NCBI GenBank assembly: GCA_029747585.1
Contig: JAPEVF010000076.1
Coordinates: forward strand, 1 to 64,000
Origin: Pleurotus djamor
Lineage: Eukaryota; Basidiomycota; Agaricomycetes; Agaricales; Pleurotaceae
Direction: 5' to 3'
DNA: 64,000 nt
The position numbers were made by a program, and so were the translations under genes. This document shows, piece by piece, positions 1-11,402 of this stretch. Under the pieces are notes generated by a model. It had not been told where the DNA came from, ran no database searches, and was given only the letters and a program-made list of their open reading frames with translations. The first letter of the stretch is position 1, and every line of letters starts with the position of its first letter.

Positions 1-1870
1 GGATGGCCATCGCGGGGCTGAGTGTCGTAAGTGTGTCGAGCGGCTTCCATCTTTGAGGCCTTCGTGGAAAGCGAAAGAAAATCATTCCCCCGTAGATACG
101 CCCGACTGATACGACGCACCTCATCCAGGTATTTTACATACTCGGCTTGATGTTTCTGCCAGACCTTCTTTATCTTCCCGACATCATCAGCGACGAAGCC
201 ATGGGCGATGATATAATCCACTCCGGCCATCAAGCCAAACCAAAAATGGTCGAGATCTTCGAGCTTGTCGATAAGATCGCGCAGGTCAGCGACGAGTACG
301 GGAACGATGGCTGCCGTAGGTTACGTGACATCAGCGGAAGGCTTTCCCCGCATCAACGAAGAAGAAACGAACTTACAGAAGATTTTGGCATCGCGCCCTC
401 CGTTTGAGCCGCCAGAAGAATGCTAGGTAGAAGAACCACGTCAACGTAAATAGCATTCGAGAATTTTGGAGATATACCGTCGATAATCGATCAAGGATCC
501 CATCATAATGATTGAGCAATGATTGAATTGCCAAACGGACTTCAGTGGCTCTCGTCTTCAATGGGTTTGGAAGGGACGATTTGTTATTGCTTTCCGCAGG
601 GAGCTTGCAGGCTTCAGCGTAGAAGCCCGCTCCCTTCTCCGCGATCTGATGGACTGCGTTCTCCGAAAGCATGTAGTTCTTGGCCTGTTGCCTCAACTCG
701 CTGAGGAAGTCGACATCATGTTCACTTTGTAAATGTATTTAAACAGAAGTGTGTGGGTCAGGCATTCGAATGGGTAGGAATGGTGTCTCTGTGTACGTAC
801 GTCGTCCGCTGTAATATAGTTTGAAAGCGTGTTCTGACCCTTGATGAGGCCTTGACTAGACCAGCAACATCGAACTGCTTCGGTGCGGTCATGACTTCAA
901 AATACCCGGCTTCTTGTATTTTGGCTGGCTGCTGCACGTTGAGTTCCGCGCTAGAACAATAAGGCCGTGAAACAATTGTGAGTAGAAGTGAAGGGACCAG
1001 GAACCTTGGTAAACATCTTACCCAATGTCCACGCGTTCCCTGAGCCTTCCTCGTTTTGTTGACCCCAAAGGAGCCACTGTAAGGGCGTCACAGTAGGCGG
1101 TAATATCCGACAAGGCTCGCCGGAGGGAATTGTGATTATGAATCCACACGTCGTTCTGCGCTTTTTGTCCACGACTCTGAACGAGGCGTTGAAGGTTGGA
1201 TTGGGAGGTCGAAAGACTGGAGACAAAGGAGGAATGGTCGCGCCAGAAATTGATAATACCTTCCAAGCTCCTACTACAGCTGTCGAGAGAGGCTTGCGAT
1301 GACGAAAAGGCACGTAATATGACAGGGAGGTGGTGGACATGCTTGTGATGGCGTGGGCGTTTGTGAGGAGGTGGATCGTACGTCTGCGATAATGCGGTGA
1401 AGCGTTCGACCGTACGAAGGTACAACTTCTGGCACGTGATGGCTTCATTCAGTAACTGGGCCGCATCAGAGACGACCATAGTTGCTGCGAGTCCGCGACC
1501 ATCAGACTGCAAAGAATTGCACAGAGCAATGTAGTTCCGGGAGTACGCCATGGACCGCCGAAGAAAGGAAAGCCATGTCTCCCATTCTTGTCTTATGCCG
1601 TCTTTGACTTTTGCGAAGACTTGTACTTGCTGGGAGTGGGCGCCATACGCACCTATCAAAGCTGCGTGAAGCGAGTATAAGGGCGCCATCGCTAGAGATG
1701 CATTCTCTGCCAGAGAAGTGACGAGAAGCGCCAAATTCGGATTGTTCTAGTAGATCAGTAAATAAGGATGAATGATTATGAGTGTCCTTGAGACTCACGA
1801 CCTCACCATTGGAGGTTTTGGGAGGAAGCTGACTGTAGCGGGAGGTTAGTTGTGACTGGGATGAGGACAT
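1..1870 (-). CDS. Uncharacterised alpha-helical protein with one membrane segment (3' end outside window)
   Basis: I do not recognise this protein. Proposed exons are 1870-1799, 1746-1022, 950-801, 724-377 and 310 to beyond base 1. The first four splice in a consistent frame with GT-AG borders and give about 430 residues of mostly helical, low-complexity-free sequence. The start is the ATG at 1870, which begins MSSSQSQLTSR and lies 65 nt below a TATA box. Near the end of exon 4 a hydrophobic run (LFTLTWFFYLAFFW) is followed by basic residues (RLKRRAR), which suggests a single membrane anchor. The last exon keeps a long open frame to the window edge and is rich in charged helices. The exon 4 to 5 junction is one base out of phase with the obvious acceptor, so that border is unresolved or an indel is present. 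Function unknown. Confidence 0.7.
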
Positions 1871-1934
1871 GTTGTAAGTTGGTTGATGATACTTCGATAT
1901 GGCTGTGAGGTGACGCCTCAGTAACGCACCACTA

Positions 1935-1944
1935 CTATATATAA
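1935..1944 (-). promoter_or_regulatory. TATA box of the first minus-strand gene
   Basis: On the minus strand this reads TTATATATAG, 65 nt above the ATG at 1870. Its position matches the TATA boxes of several other genes in the window. Confidence 0.5.
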
Positions 1945-4503
1945 CAGCCAAGCCGAGCGCATGCTCGATAAACGTGGGGTCGGATGTTGTATAGCCAAAG
2001 CACGAAAACGGGACAAGAAAGCAAAGAACAACTGAAGCGTTCCTAAGACGATCAAGCAGTTGAATGAATGTGCCGTGGGTGTACGGTGGGAGGACTGACC
2101 ATGCGCTCAGAAAGAATTGGAAGTACACCGAGAGTCGGCTGAAGGACGCGCAGCTTCAGTCCTCAAAAGGGTCATGTGCATCTGGAACAATTATTGAATG
2201 CACCACACCATATTAAGAAAGTCCACACGCACAAACGGATGCTCGTAAAACAACAGACGCGAAACAAGAAGCCAACACTTACTGATTCAATAGCCAAAAG
2301 TTGATCCAATTCATATCAATCGCATTTGATTTCTTCTACTTTAGGTATCAAGATAAGGTATCCATCGCATTTTCCCCATGAGTATCGCGGTGCCTCCCGA
2401 GTTCTGCGTTCATTAGGACTCGAATATACCTGGAGAGTAGAGATGTTAGCAGGGACTGCTATCGGAGGTAAAAGTTTCACACAGGGACAGATGAACCACG
2501 GACATTGGGATGGGTTCGTTATAAATGATCACAGATACATCGAGCATGCGTGAGATAAGGGAGCCACCGTGAGCTTTGGTGACACAGTGTATGAAGGCGA
2601 AGTCTAGAGGGGATGAGGGCTAGCGAGGCTGCTCCAGCTCTCTTGAAGGCTTGACCAGCACCGATGAGGAGTCTAGGAGAGGATGACGGTATTTGTATGA
2701 ACAGCATTCTACTACATGAAAACAGCGACTCCCATGCAAGTCCTTGACGTTTCAGTATGACTGTCTTCCGAGTTCAATTGGAACCTTTCATTCGTACCCC
2801 CGAAGGGTGCTGCGACCTGGCTCGTGAGATGGAGCGCCTTGAAACGCCACAGTGGTAGACGACATCGTGCGAGCGTAGAGAGACGTCGCATAAAAACGCG
2901 ATGACTTGTTAACGATGGCCACCGGATGAATCCTTGTGAAGCTGAGTACATGACATGATCATAGCGTGTCGAAGCGAAAGGCCGTCTGTCGCAGAAAGAG
3001 CTCAGCAGGTAGATCGTGTCAGACGAGAGGCTTCATCTTACTCACAAAGTAGGCAAGACGAAGTGAGAAAACAACCGCTTCCTTCATCAAGTCCATCCCG
3101 CTCATCTTTCTGACTTACATTGTTCGACGCGTACGCGTAACCCCATCAAAGTCCAACTTGAATCCGTCCGTTGTTGCCCACTGACTCCGAGTGAGTGTTG
3201 AAGCGATTAAGTTATGTGGTTATCGACCCGAGTGCGGTCAACCAAAGCATACGAAGTTCGAGTCAAAGCCCCAAAGTGTAGGAGAAGGTTGTATTCGCAG
3301 TCATTGACGGATGAACGAAGTAAGTTGCTGGTAACCATCGCCACCGTCCGCGATATGGGCAACGTCATGCGGTCAAGCCTTTGCTGAGCTCTGGACTAAG
3401 TGAATTGCTTTTTAGGCTTGTAGAGCATTAACAAAAAGCCATTGGACGTCGAACGGACATTGGGATGGTGGTGGTACAGAAGAAAGCGAGTTCTGTCTAA
3501 CAGCCTACAGGGGTGGTGCGTGACGGTCACTGACTCGTGATGTTACTGCGGTCACACGTCACGTGCGACGCGAAGTGATCGGCGGTCCCGGTGCTCTGTC
3601 CTCGCGGTGCCCAACTACACCCACACAACCCGAACACACACATTTCCCGACCATCAAGGAAAATACCTATGTAGACATGTCGCACACCACCATCTTCGCA
3701 GTAACCCACGCATCATGCATCATGTCAATCAGAAAGTTGGCTCCTATCACCGCAACCATCTCCATCCGTTTCCATCCTGGCGAGTAAGTAGCTACTACAC
3801 CCACGCTCGCTATATTTGGTGCAAGCTGGGGGGCAGGGTACGTTCAGCCATCAACACCATCAACTCGGCTTCGGTATCGGTATCGGTCTCGGTGGTTTCT
3901 AATTTTCTCTCTTCATCATGCATGTGCATCAATTGTCAAATGCCCCCACTGCCCCCAGTCGAACCTCTGACAGGCAACGGATTTACAGTGCCATTTCTCG
4001 CAGCTTGAAGCTCGCATCAGCCGGATAGCTGAGGTTATCCTTCCCGGTTCGTCTTGCTCGCTTCAAGGTCGGTAGACTCGGATACAAGCTTAGTAGTATT
4101 AAATAGGGCGGAATGGAGTGTCGGTGCTGTTGTACCGTGGTGATATATTATCGTGAATGGAGTTGCGAAGGGAGCTTTGAGTGGAGGCGAACTGATGAGT
4201 TCAAGAAGTGCTATGTCACAGGAAACCTGTAACGAACGAGTTAAGAAAGTAAAAAGATTGAAGGGAACGCGCAAGAAATGCAAGAAAGAAACTATTGCGA
4301 CGATAGAATTGATTGAAAGAAAGATGAATAATGATATAACCAAAAAACTTAGAATTGTCTACCCTACCCAACAGAAACAAGAAAAATGAGAAAGAAGAAA
4401 ACTATACAACGAAATAATGAGTGTGCTACAATGTGTAAATATGTCAACGGTCGAGAAAGAAGAAAAGATCCATCGGAAATTTCAAAAATGCCCAATTCGA
4501 AAT
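1945..4503. other. Gene-poor interval, no supported gene
   Basis: Only short overlapping open frames on both strands are present. A minus-strand stretch at about 2520-2950 can be cut into exon-like pieces but gives no recognisable protein. Around 3870-3895 there is a short imperfect GGTATC/GGTCTC run. The last 450 bases (4050-4500) are AT-rich and probably hold the 3' region of the F-box/LRR gene. Confidence 0.4.
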
Positions 4504-6394
4504 TCAAAGCGTCGCATTTGCATGCGCGTATCCATATCCGAACCTCTGCATCTGCATCCTCTTCAAAGCCAATGCATCATCGCAGCCAGGCTTGGTAGCA
4601 TCCGGGCACCGCGTAGCAGGATCAACAACACGCATAGCAGCGTATTTGTTCGCAGTGGCATCCTTGCTGCCGGAGACGCTGCTATCCCAGCGCACAGAAA
4701 CTTCGAGTCCAAGGTCTTCACAGAACTCGGCAAGTCGCTCGATAGCTTCTCTCCTCTCCTTGGCCTCATCATCGTCCTCATCATCATCGTCTGTATCGTC
4801 GTCGTCGTTGTCATCAATGGTGGCGGCAGTGGAAGTGGTAGACAATGTTGTCGAGGCGCCAGCGGAAGGAGCAACGGCGGCGAAGGCTGCAGAAGACGAA
4901 AACGAATCCGATCCCAAGTCCCTCGACTCATCGTCGGGGTACTCAGGAGCGCAAACGCACAACTCGATCTTCTTCAACTTGTCCAAGAACACACCCTCTT
5001 CATCATCACCTTCATGGTGTGGCGTGTCACATCGCGCTTCACCGACGCGAGCCCCAAGCAAGCCCTCGACGACCTCACAAACCTCTTCGACATCATCCTC
5101 CCAAACTCCGACGCAAACCTTCTCAACAGGACTCCCCTTCAAGCGCTTCAATGTGCCCTCCAGCTCGGTGGGTGGAAGGTTCGGAGAGATGTACAATCGA
5201 CGAAGAGATTTGAGAGGTGTAAGCTGGTTAGCAGTCCTCTGAGGCGATGGTGAGAACGGTGGTGGAGAGAAAGTATCCTGATCGGTGGTGGAAAGCGTGA
5301 GCGCGGTGGGCGAGGAGACTTGAACGTCACGCTCCTCCTCCTCATGGGCCATGCCGATGCCGATCCCCAATTCATCAATCCCATCGCCAATTCTACCCAA
5401 AATCCTCTCAACCCACTCCTTCTCACCGCCTTGCCCATCATCAAAGATACACCCACAGCCAACATCTAACACCTTTAGCTTGCCCATGCACAGCCGAGGT
5501 AACGGGACGCCCATCCAATCAACATCGCCGAGATGGACGTTCTTCATCCTCAGGCTCTTCAAGCCCAGTCGCAAGAGGTTAGGCAGACTGAGATCGCCTG
5601 CGAGGACGGGGTGAGATGGTATGTTGGTGTCGTTAAGGACCAAAGGAAGTGTGAGCGAGACGTGTTCCCGTTGGAGATCATGAAGGGTATGAAAAGTGGG
5701 GTTGTGGGTATGATGGTATGATCGTGTAATGGTATCAAGTGCAAGATGTTCGAGGGTTGGTACTGATGCAGCAACGGAAACAACCCATCGCTCGCTTCTA
5801 CAAAAAGGCAATGCTAAGGTCAGACAGGGAGGCAGTGCTAGAAAAAATAAAGGCGCACATGGGCAACGATGCTTCATCGGCCAGATTTCTGACACACAGG
5901 CTTTGCAAGGCTCTCATTTCACCGAAAACAGGGATGATACTGTTTTCCAGTGGGCCCCACAGGTTGAGGACCAATGATTTGAGGCGTAAGGAGGAGGCAG
6001 ACAAGAACGTCTTGACTGCATGAGTTCTAGGGTAGGGCTGATCGCCGTCATCATCTTGAGGCGTAGAAGAGCCAAGAGCGACGGCAAGATCAGCGTCGCG
6101 CGTGCATAGTTGTAGCTCTTGAATGTAAGCTAGGTAGGATGGTGGTACGACTTGAAGGAAGCGTTTCATGGCTTGCCAGTTGTCTAATCTAACGGTCTGC
6201 GCTCGATAAACCGCAATCAACACGGCGAATCAGAGAACATCAGACTGAGGAGGATGTACCTTGAACAAGGCAGGAACGGACAAAAGATACAAGTTTTTCT
6301 CAGTGATGGCCAAAGCCTTCACATCGTGATAATTGTCCAGCAAATCGACGACGGAGAGTTTCATTTCGTTGGGAAGGTTCGCCCAGGATGTCAT
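4504..6394 (-). CDS. F-box/leucine-rich-repeat protein (one frameshift in the assembly)
   Basis: Exon 1 is 6394-6260 and exon 2 is 6196-4504. The N-terminus has an F-box-like start (LPNEMKLSVVDLLD) followed by irregular leucine-rich repeats (LKSLVLNLWG, LQSLCVRNLA, LEHLALDTIT, LKVLDVGCG). The C-terminus has an acidic run of Asp and Glu (about 4775-4830) and then a short conserved-looking tail. F-box/LRR proteins normally serve as substrate adaptors of SCF ubiquitin ligases; the substrate here is unknown. The repeat region is read in two frames that meet at a run of five T (plus-strand A5 at 5802-5806). One T fewer would join them into a protein of about 608 residues. That suggests either a homopolymer error or a recent inactivating insertion. 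The start at 6394 precedes the F-box directly. Confidence 0.72.
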
Positions 6395-8273
6395 TGTGCT
6401 GGTAGTGCGGAATGGGCGAGTGCGTGCGTGGTGGATGAGGAAAGGAGGGGTTGGTGGCGGAAGAGAAGGAGGCAGAGAGGTCGAGTTTTAATGGGACCGG
6501 TAACTATTATGTAATTCCGATGAGCTCGAAAACCGAGGTTAGCGGGGTGAACGGAGGGGCATACTTGGTTACAATCAGCCTCCGTCCTCAAAGGGCTGCA
6601 GTCCCCTCAAATCCCGCCTTCGCCGATCCTCAGCCATCGGACTCCTACAAGACCAACTGCGCTCGTCAAGGGTTGCCGTTTGACCCGAATTTGTTGCTTA
6701 ATGACTGCACAGAGTCGGCGCTGCGCATCGTACCATCTTCGGTCACCGGCTAACCCCCGCGCTCCCCCTATGAGTACATGTATCCTGTCGCTGATTGGGC
6801 TGGGACATAGCATGTAGATTAAAGTCGTTATCAAGTGAGAATCGACACTCACCATGAGTACAAAGCCAAATACAAGGCCTCACAGCCGGATTGACGCCAT
6901 GTCATCAAGAACCCATCAGCGAAATGCAGACCATCGTGTGTCAAGGATGGTCAGTCCTTGTCAGCGCCACGATGCAGGCGAGTGGGAAGTAATCCCCTGA
7001 TGCACATGTTGGAAAGTCTATTCCAACATCAGGAGTTTCCATGCAACTTTTTTCAGCTTGCTCAAGCAAGTGCAAGAAGCGCGAAAAGGTCAAGAAAAGG
7101 CCAAAAGTTGACAGGTGACGTCGAATTGACGAAAAAGTGCACAAAAATAACACTCAGCTTTTTGAAATTTTGGTGGAGCTTTTCTGCCTTGCAAAAAAGG
7201 CCGAAAAGTTTGGAAAGTTGCATGTAATTTTACTGATGCCAAACGATAATGGCACTGGCTACATGATACAATGTCAGATGCACCTTGTTTGAAAGGATGA
7301 TGGAGATACCATGAGGTCGGCGTCGAACAACGTTTCACAAGGGTCGCGATGGCAAGGACCACAACGCAACCATCAGGACGTTGCGCTCTGACAAACGATC
7401 CTGGCGTCGACGGACACGGAGTTCGCTGTATATCGTTTGAGACGACCTTGTTTCTCTCACACATAGACCTCTCACCTGAATGATCGTCAGGCTTCAGCGC
7501 AAAATGAGAAACCGCGTATAACCGCCTACTCGTTTGAGGGAGGCTGCGCGAAAATTTGATGTAAGTACTAGGAATTGACGAGGAACCCCCTCTTGGGCCG
7601 TTCAATACGGATTTAATACTGCCCAAAAGCGCATATAGTCACCCATCAACCTGATCCCGAGATCTAAGCTGTCTGGCAGCTTTGAAGGTCAAACGTTCAA
7701 GCTAGCGCGGTGGCTGAAAAATCATAGAGTTTCACGGCTGCAGTCATTATCAGCTCCCTTATTTATAAGCGGACCTGGCCTTAGTGCTCGTACCTCAAAC
7801 GACATCCTTGGGCTTCAGCTGTATTATAGACTAATAATACGGGGACGCATGCGTCAAGTTGATGGTATGACGCCCTCTTGGAAAGGACGGAATTGTAAAT
7901 GGTTTCACCCTTGGGCGCAAGCGGATGGGGAAGGAGGAGGCGGGGATGGTGGTGGTTACTGTTCAAGAGGAGTATTGGCCTGCCAATGCGAGGAATTGGT
8001 ATATTTGGTCCAAATTTGGCAGGTACATACCCAATTAGGGTAAAGTTGAACGTACTCGCTTAGCATCAGGTGGCGGTGGTGAGTCGTGACGCGGTGACGC
8101 AGCGACACTCTGCCACTTTTCCACATACCGTCTAAATGGCAACTGGTCTGCAAATATGGTTTCCGAGGACAAATCCAACAGACACTGGTGCGGACGCAGC
8201 CATCCGTCGGAACTGGCTTATTACGAAGAAGTACAAGTAAAACACGACAACTTTTAACACTACGGAACACAAG
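6395..8273. other. Intergenic, contains a small inverted-repeat element
   Basis: There is no supported gene. A 178-codon minus-strand open frame (7090-7626) overlaps the inverted-repeat element described separately and shows no domain, so I treat it as chance. The segment from 7740 to 8270 probably holds the 3' region of the first MARVEL gene. Confidence 0.45.
7023..7242. mobile_element. Possible MITE: about 212 bp with terminal inverted repeats and a CCAA direct repeat
   Basis: The left arm starts at 7027 (CATCAG, then CATGCAACTTT by 7050). The right arm ends at 7238 and reads inward as the same two blocks with one gap between them. Both arms are flanked by CCAA (7023-7026 and 7239-7242), which could be a 4-bp target-site duplication. 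The interior is non-coding and A/T-rich. This is the size and form of a non-autonomous inverted-repeat element, but I see no second copy in the window. Confidence 0.35.
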
Positions 8274-9263
8274 CTAGACCATGGGAGCTGAAGGCAACGG
8301 CGAAGCCATGTTTGACATAGCATACTGCCCATTCTGAGGAGGTTGTTGGTACGGGCTAGGCGACGCATAATATGTAGGCGCGGTTTGCATCTGCATCGCA
8401 GGTGTCGAAGCAGGAGTGGCAACTTGCTTTCCTTGACCTGGCCTTTCGAGGAAGCTGACCTCATTCACGGAGACGCGCCAAACTGAGTTACCACGAGTTT
8501 GAGCGACGATAGCCATGATCAGGACGGCCATTGAATAGCACATCACTAGAAAAGGCGTTGACAGGACGAAAATAAGGACAACAATGTCCAATGTCGGATG
8601 TACTAGAAAGGACTTACGGAGAAGCCAGATCACAAAAGAGATTCCTTGTATGGCGGTGAGCGAATTACAATAGGCCATGCCGAGGGCTGCATCGAATACC
8701 AACACCATTATTGCCATTCAAGGACCAGGGACCCATAGTAAATGTGCACTCACGAAGGTATGCACCACAACCCAATGGGAATGCAAAGTTCACCGTTTCA
8801 GTGGTCAGGGCTGCCAAAGCGATCCAAAGGATCCATAGAACAGCTGTACGAAAAAACATTAAAAGTAGAAAGCTTCAGAGGCGGCATGTCACTTACATAT
8901 TCCTACGATCTCCGTAATAATCATCGACGTGATTGCATTGCGACGGAAGAGACCCACGGCCAACCTTGATAGAAATACGCATAACCAGTGAGAAAGGTAG
9001 CGAAACGACGTAAAAGGGGCGTACGATGTAGTTAGGCTGATGAAGGAAACCACAGAGAAGGTAACTCCAAGGATGCTTATCGAAAACGTTTCAAGGAAAT
9101 TAGAAATTTCAAATGACATCTGGTTCGCGCTCAAGCCGAGCATGACCACGGTGAACGCCAGGGATAAACCTAAGCAACTGAAGTTAGAATCAACCTCCCG
9201 TACACAAAGACCGCGAAGACTCGTACCCAGAACGACGTAACGAACGACAGGCCAAATGGGCAT
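8274..9263 (-). CDS. MARVEL-domain four-pass membrane protein, copy 1
   Basis: Six exons: 9263-9227, 9169-9025, 8964-8897, 8843-8754, 8686-8618 and 8545-8274. They give 226 residues in one consistent frame. Four hydrophobic segments fit a MARVEL fold: about residues 12-30, 40-60, 83-105 and 128-152. Family-like landmarks are the start MPIWPVVRYVVLG, the cytoplasmic RRNAITSMI segment, a Gly-Cys-Gly after TM3, and AIVAQTRGNSVW after TM4. The cytoplasmic tail is rich in Pro, Gln and Ser. Fungal MARVEL proteins organise plasma-membrane domains (the Nce102 type), but the precise role of this protein is unknown. It is the downstream member of a tandem pair, and its first five exons are identical in length to those of copy 2. 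Confidence 0.85.
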
Positions 9264-9340
9264 GACAAAAAGAGCGAGAAGACAACCCAGGGGGGGGTGA
9301 TGAAAGGATCAGAAACTTGCCCTTGAAATCAGCACATCGA

Positions 9341-9348
9341 GTATATAA
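9341..9348 (-). promoter_or_regulatory. TATA box of MARVEL copy 1
   Basis: It reads CTTATATAC on the minus strand, about 80 nt above the ATG at 9263. The equivalent box of copy 2 lies at about 10796-10803. Confidence 0.5.
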
Positions 9349-9399
9349 GGACGTCGACGCCGGGGGGAGGCCCGAGAGGGCGTCTAGTTGCATCCGAGA

Positions 9400-9760
9400 A
9401 CTAAGCCTTGATTGACACAAGGATCAAGCATCGCGGCCGGCAGCGTCAAAAAANCTTGCTCGAAGTTGATGCATTAACGTTCAAAATGACATCAAGCGCG
9501 CAATTAAAGTTGGGATTGATGAAGTGTCCGCATGGTCGAACTTCGCGACGAGGGGATTAGTAGAAAGAAGGTGGTAACGAGGTTGCCTTATCTGTCGAAC
9601 AGAGTTCAAGATGACCCGGGACATGCTCGCCTCCATGCCTGGACGCACACGACTTCAACTGAAGATGTTCAGAAGAGGTGTAACTTTCTGCCGACGAGAA
9701 GCGTCTTGCACATGGGACCGTCGTCGGTGGAACGAGAATTAGATTCAAAATAAATGTGGT
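9400..9760. repeat. Duplicated upstream region, unit A
   Basis: This block upstream of MARVEL copy 1 is a diverged direct repeat of 10840-11130 upstream of copy 2. Shared blocks occur in the same order: GGATCAA..ATCGC, a GTTGATG stretch, CTTTCTGCC, and CATGGGACC.TCGTC. The duplication therefore covers gene and promoter. One N lies at 9454 after a run of A. Confidence 0.65.
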
Positions 9761-9826
9761 GAACATGAGAAAAAATAAACAGTCTGCCCTATACCATAGG
9801 AGATGACGGCGTATTCATGTTCGGTG

Positions 9827-10709
9827 TCACAAACCATTTGGTGGAGGGTATTGATAAGACCCAGCTTGCATAGGAGGGGGAGCGGCGGCTTTATTCAAAG
9901 CCTGACCTTTCTTCTCGGAGAAGTTGACTTCGTCCATAGAGAGGCGCCAGACACTGTTCCCGCGAGTTTGCGCGACGATGGCCATGATCAAGATGGTCAT
10001 CGAATAGCCCATCACTAGAGAAGACGTCGTAGGCTGAAGACGGTTGGGGAAGGGGGTACTCACATGCAAACCAGACCACGAACGAGATCCCTTGCACGGC
10101 GGTGAGCGAAGTACAAAACGCCATGTGACGGGCTGAGGACAACGAGATACTTCAATGACGATTCAGTTCCCTACATGAACATTGGCGAACTCACGTATAT
10201 AGTTTTGGCATCCCAATGAAAAGGCAAAGTTCACCCAGTCGGTGGCGAGTGCTGCCAGAGCAAGCCAAAGGATCCAAAAGAAAGCTTCAAGGGGCCAATG
10301 TTAACAACATCCTTAAGACGCAACCTCGTGGCGACTTACATAGAACAGAAATCTCAGTGACAATCATTGACGTGATCGCACCGCGACGCAGGAAGCCCAC
10401 AATCAACCTATTTGAAGCGAATAATGTCAATGAAAATGCGCAAGTACTCGTGTATAATTAGACGTGCTCACAAGGTGGCGATCCCGATCATAGAAAATAG
10501 GGAAAAAACGAGACCGACTGTCTCAGGCAAGGTCGGTAAACGGAAGTCACTGTTACTCTCCGTGATCAAGTTCGCGCTCAAGCCGAGCACGACGACGCTG
10601 AAGAGTAGAGATGATCCTAGTTGGAAGTGAGAAAGCGCTCTGATGATGCAGAAACATCGAATGGACGCCTACCCAGTACAATATAACGGACGAGAGGCCA
10701 GCTGGGCAT
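9827..10709 (-). CDS. MARVEL-domain four-pass membrane protein, copy 2
   Basis: Six exons: 10709-10673, 10616-10472, 10407-10340, 10284-10195, 10132-10064 and 10014-9827. They give 198 residues. Exon lengths 1-5 (37, 145, 68, 90, 69 nt) match copy 1 exactly; only the last exon is shorter. The start MPSWPLVRYIVLG, RRGAITSMIVTE, WILWLALAALA and AIVAQTRGNSVW align with copy 1. The Gly-Cys-Gly after TM3 is Gly-Cys-Gln here. The C-terminal tail is about 28 residues shorter and ends in a Pro/Tyr-rich stretch, which suggests that the two copies differ in cytoplasmic interactions. Its role is presumably like that of copy 1. Confidence 0.85.
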
Positions 10710-10795
10710 TGTGAAGGGAAAAAAGGAAAGGACAGGGTATGCTTCAGCAGAGAGAAAGGAAACTTGTGAGATACCTAGGGAGCAGCAACACGAAC

Positions 10796-10803
10796 ATATA
10801 AAG
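10796..10803 (-). promoter_or_regulatory. TATA box of MARVEL copy 2
   Basis: It reads CTTTATATG on the minus strand, 87 nt above the ATG at 10709, in the position equivalent to the box of copy 1. Confidence 0.45.
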
Positions 10804-10839
10804 AAGTGGACGATGAAGAACGTCTAAGCGCATCGAAAG

Positions 10840-11130
10840 CCTTGACACATGGATCAAAATCGCAGACGGGAGCGTCAAAGTGGTAGAAGGTTGATGGTCA
10901 AGGTGACGTTGGGCGCACAATCAATGGTGGGGTTGATAACGTATCCGCGTGATTGAACTTAGCAACGGGGGTCAGCGTCATCTGTCCAACAAAGCCAGGA
11001 GAATGGATATGAGATATCTCACCACCAATCGCAAAGGACTGGGATCGCGACGTACACCTTTCTGCCAATTCGAAACATATTGCATGGGACCATCGTCCTT
11101 GGAATGGGAAGTAAAGTCGTCTAAACAGCT
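10840..11130. repeat. Duplicated upstream region, unit B
   Basis: Diverged direct repeat of 9400-9760; see that entry for the shared blocks. It ends about 270 bp before the stop of the next gene. Confidence 0.6.
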
Positions 11131-11402
11131 TTGACTACACCACGAAAAGATAAGTGTGGCGGGAAAAAATCTAAAAATACAGCGAACAACAAAGCAGGAG
11201 GTGCTATGAAACTAAACAGCAGGGAAAAATAAGCTGAAGATAAGGACATCGAGTGCTAGGTCAACGCACCCAGAGGACTATGCTACAACATCATTACGCT
11301 CCGAAAATTTGGCGTTTATGCTTACGGACAATGTAAGGAAGAACAAGGGCGGGAAAGAGTCCAATCCGGACAGTGCGCGAGGATACACCCGGGAAAAACA
11401 TG

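Noticed and set aside
2519..2951. Possible small mitochondrial or pheromone-type gene
   Set aside because: No CaaX ending, no known motif and no consistent exon model.
3868..3896. GGTATC/GGTCTC short tandem repeat
   Set aside because: Too short and imperfect to count as a repeat feature.
4417..5253. 278-codon plus-strand frame and other frames opposite the F-box/LRR gene
   Set aside because: Shadow of the minus-strand coding region; its Ser-rich runs are the complement of the acidic repeat.
7090..7626. 178-codon minus-strand open frame
   Set aside because: It has no domain, overlaps the inverted-repeat element and has no plausible exon neighbours; length alone is not enough at this base composition.
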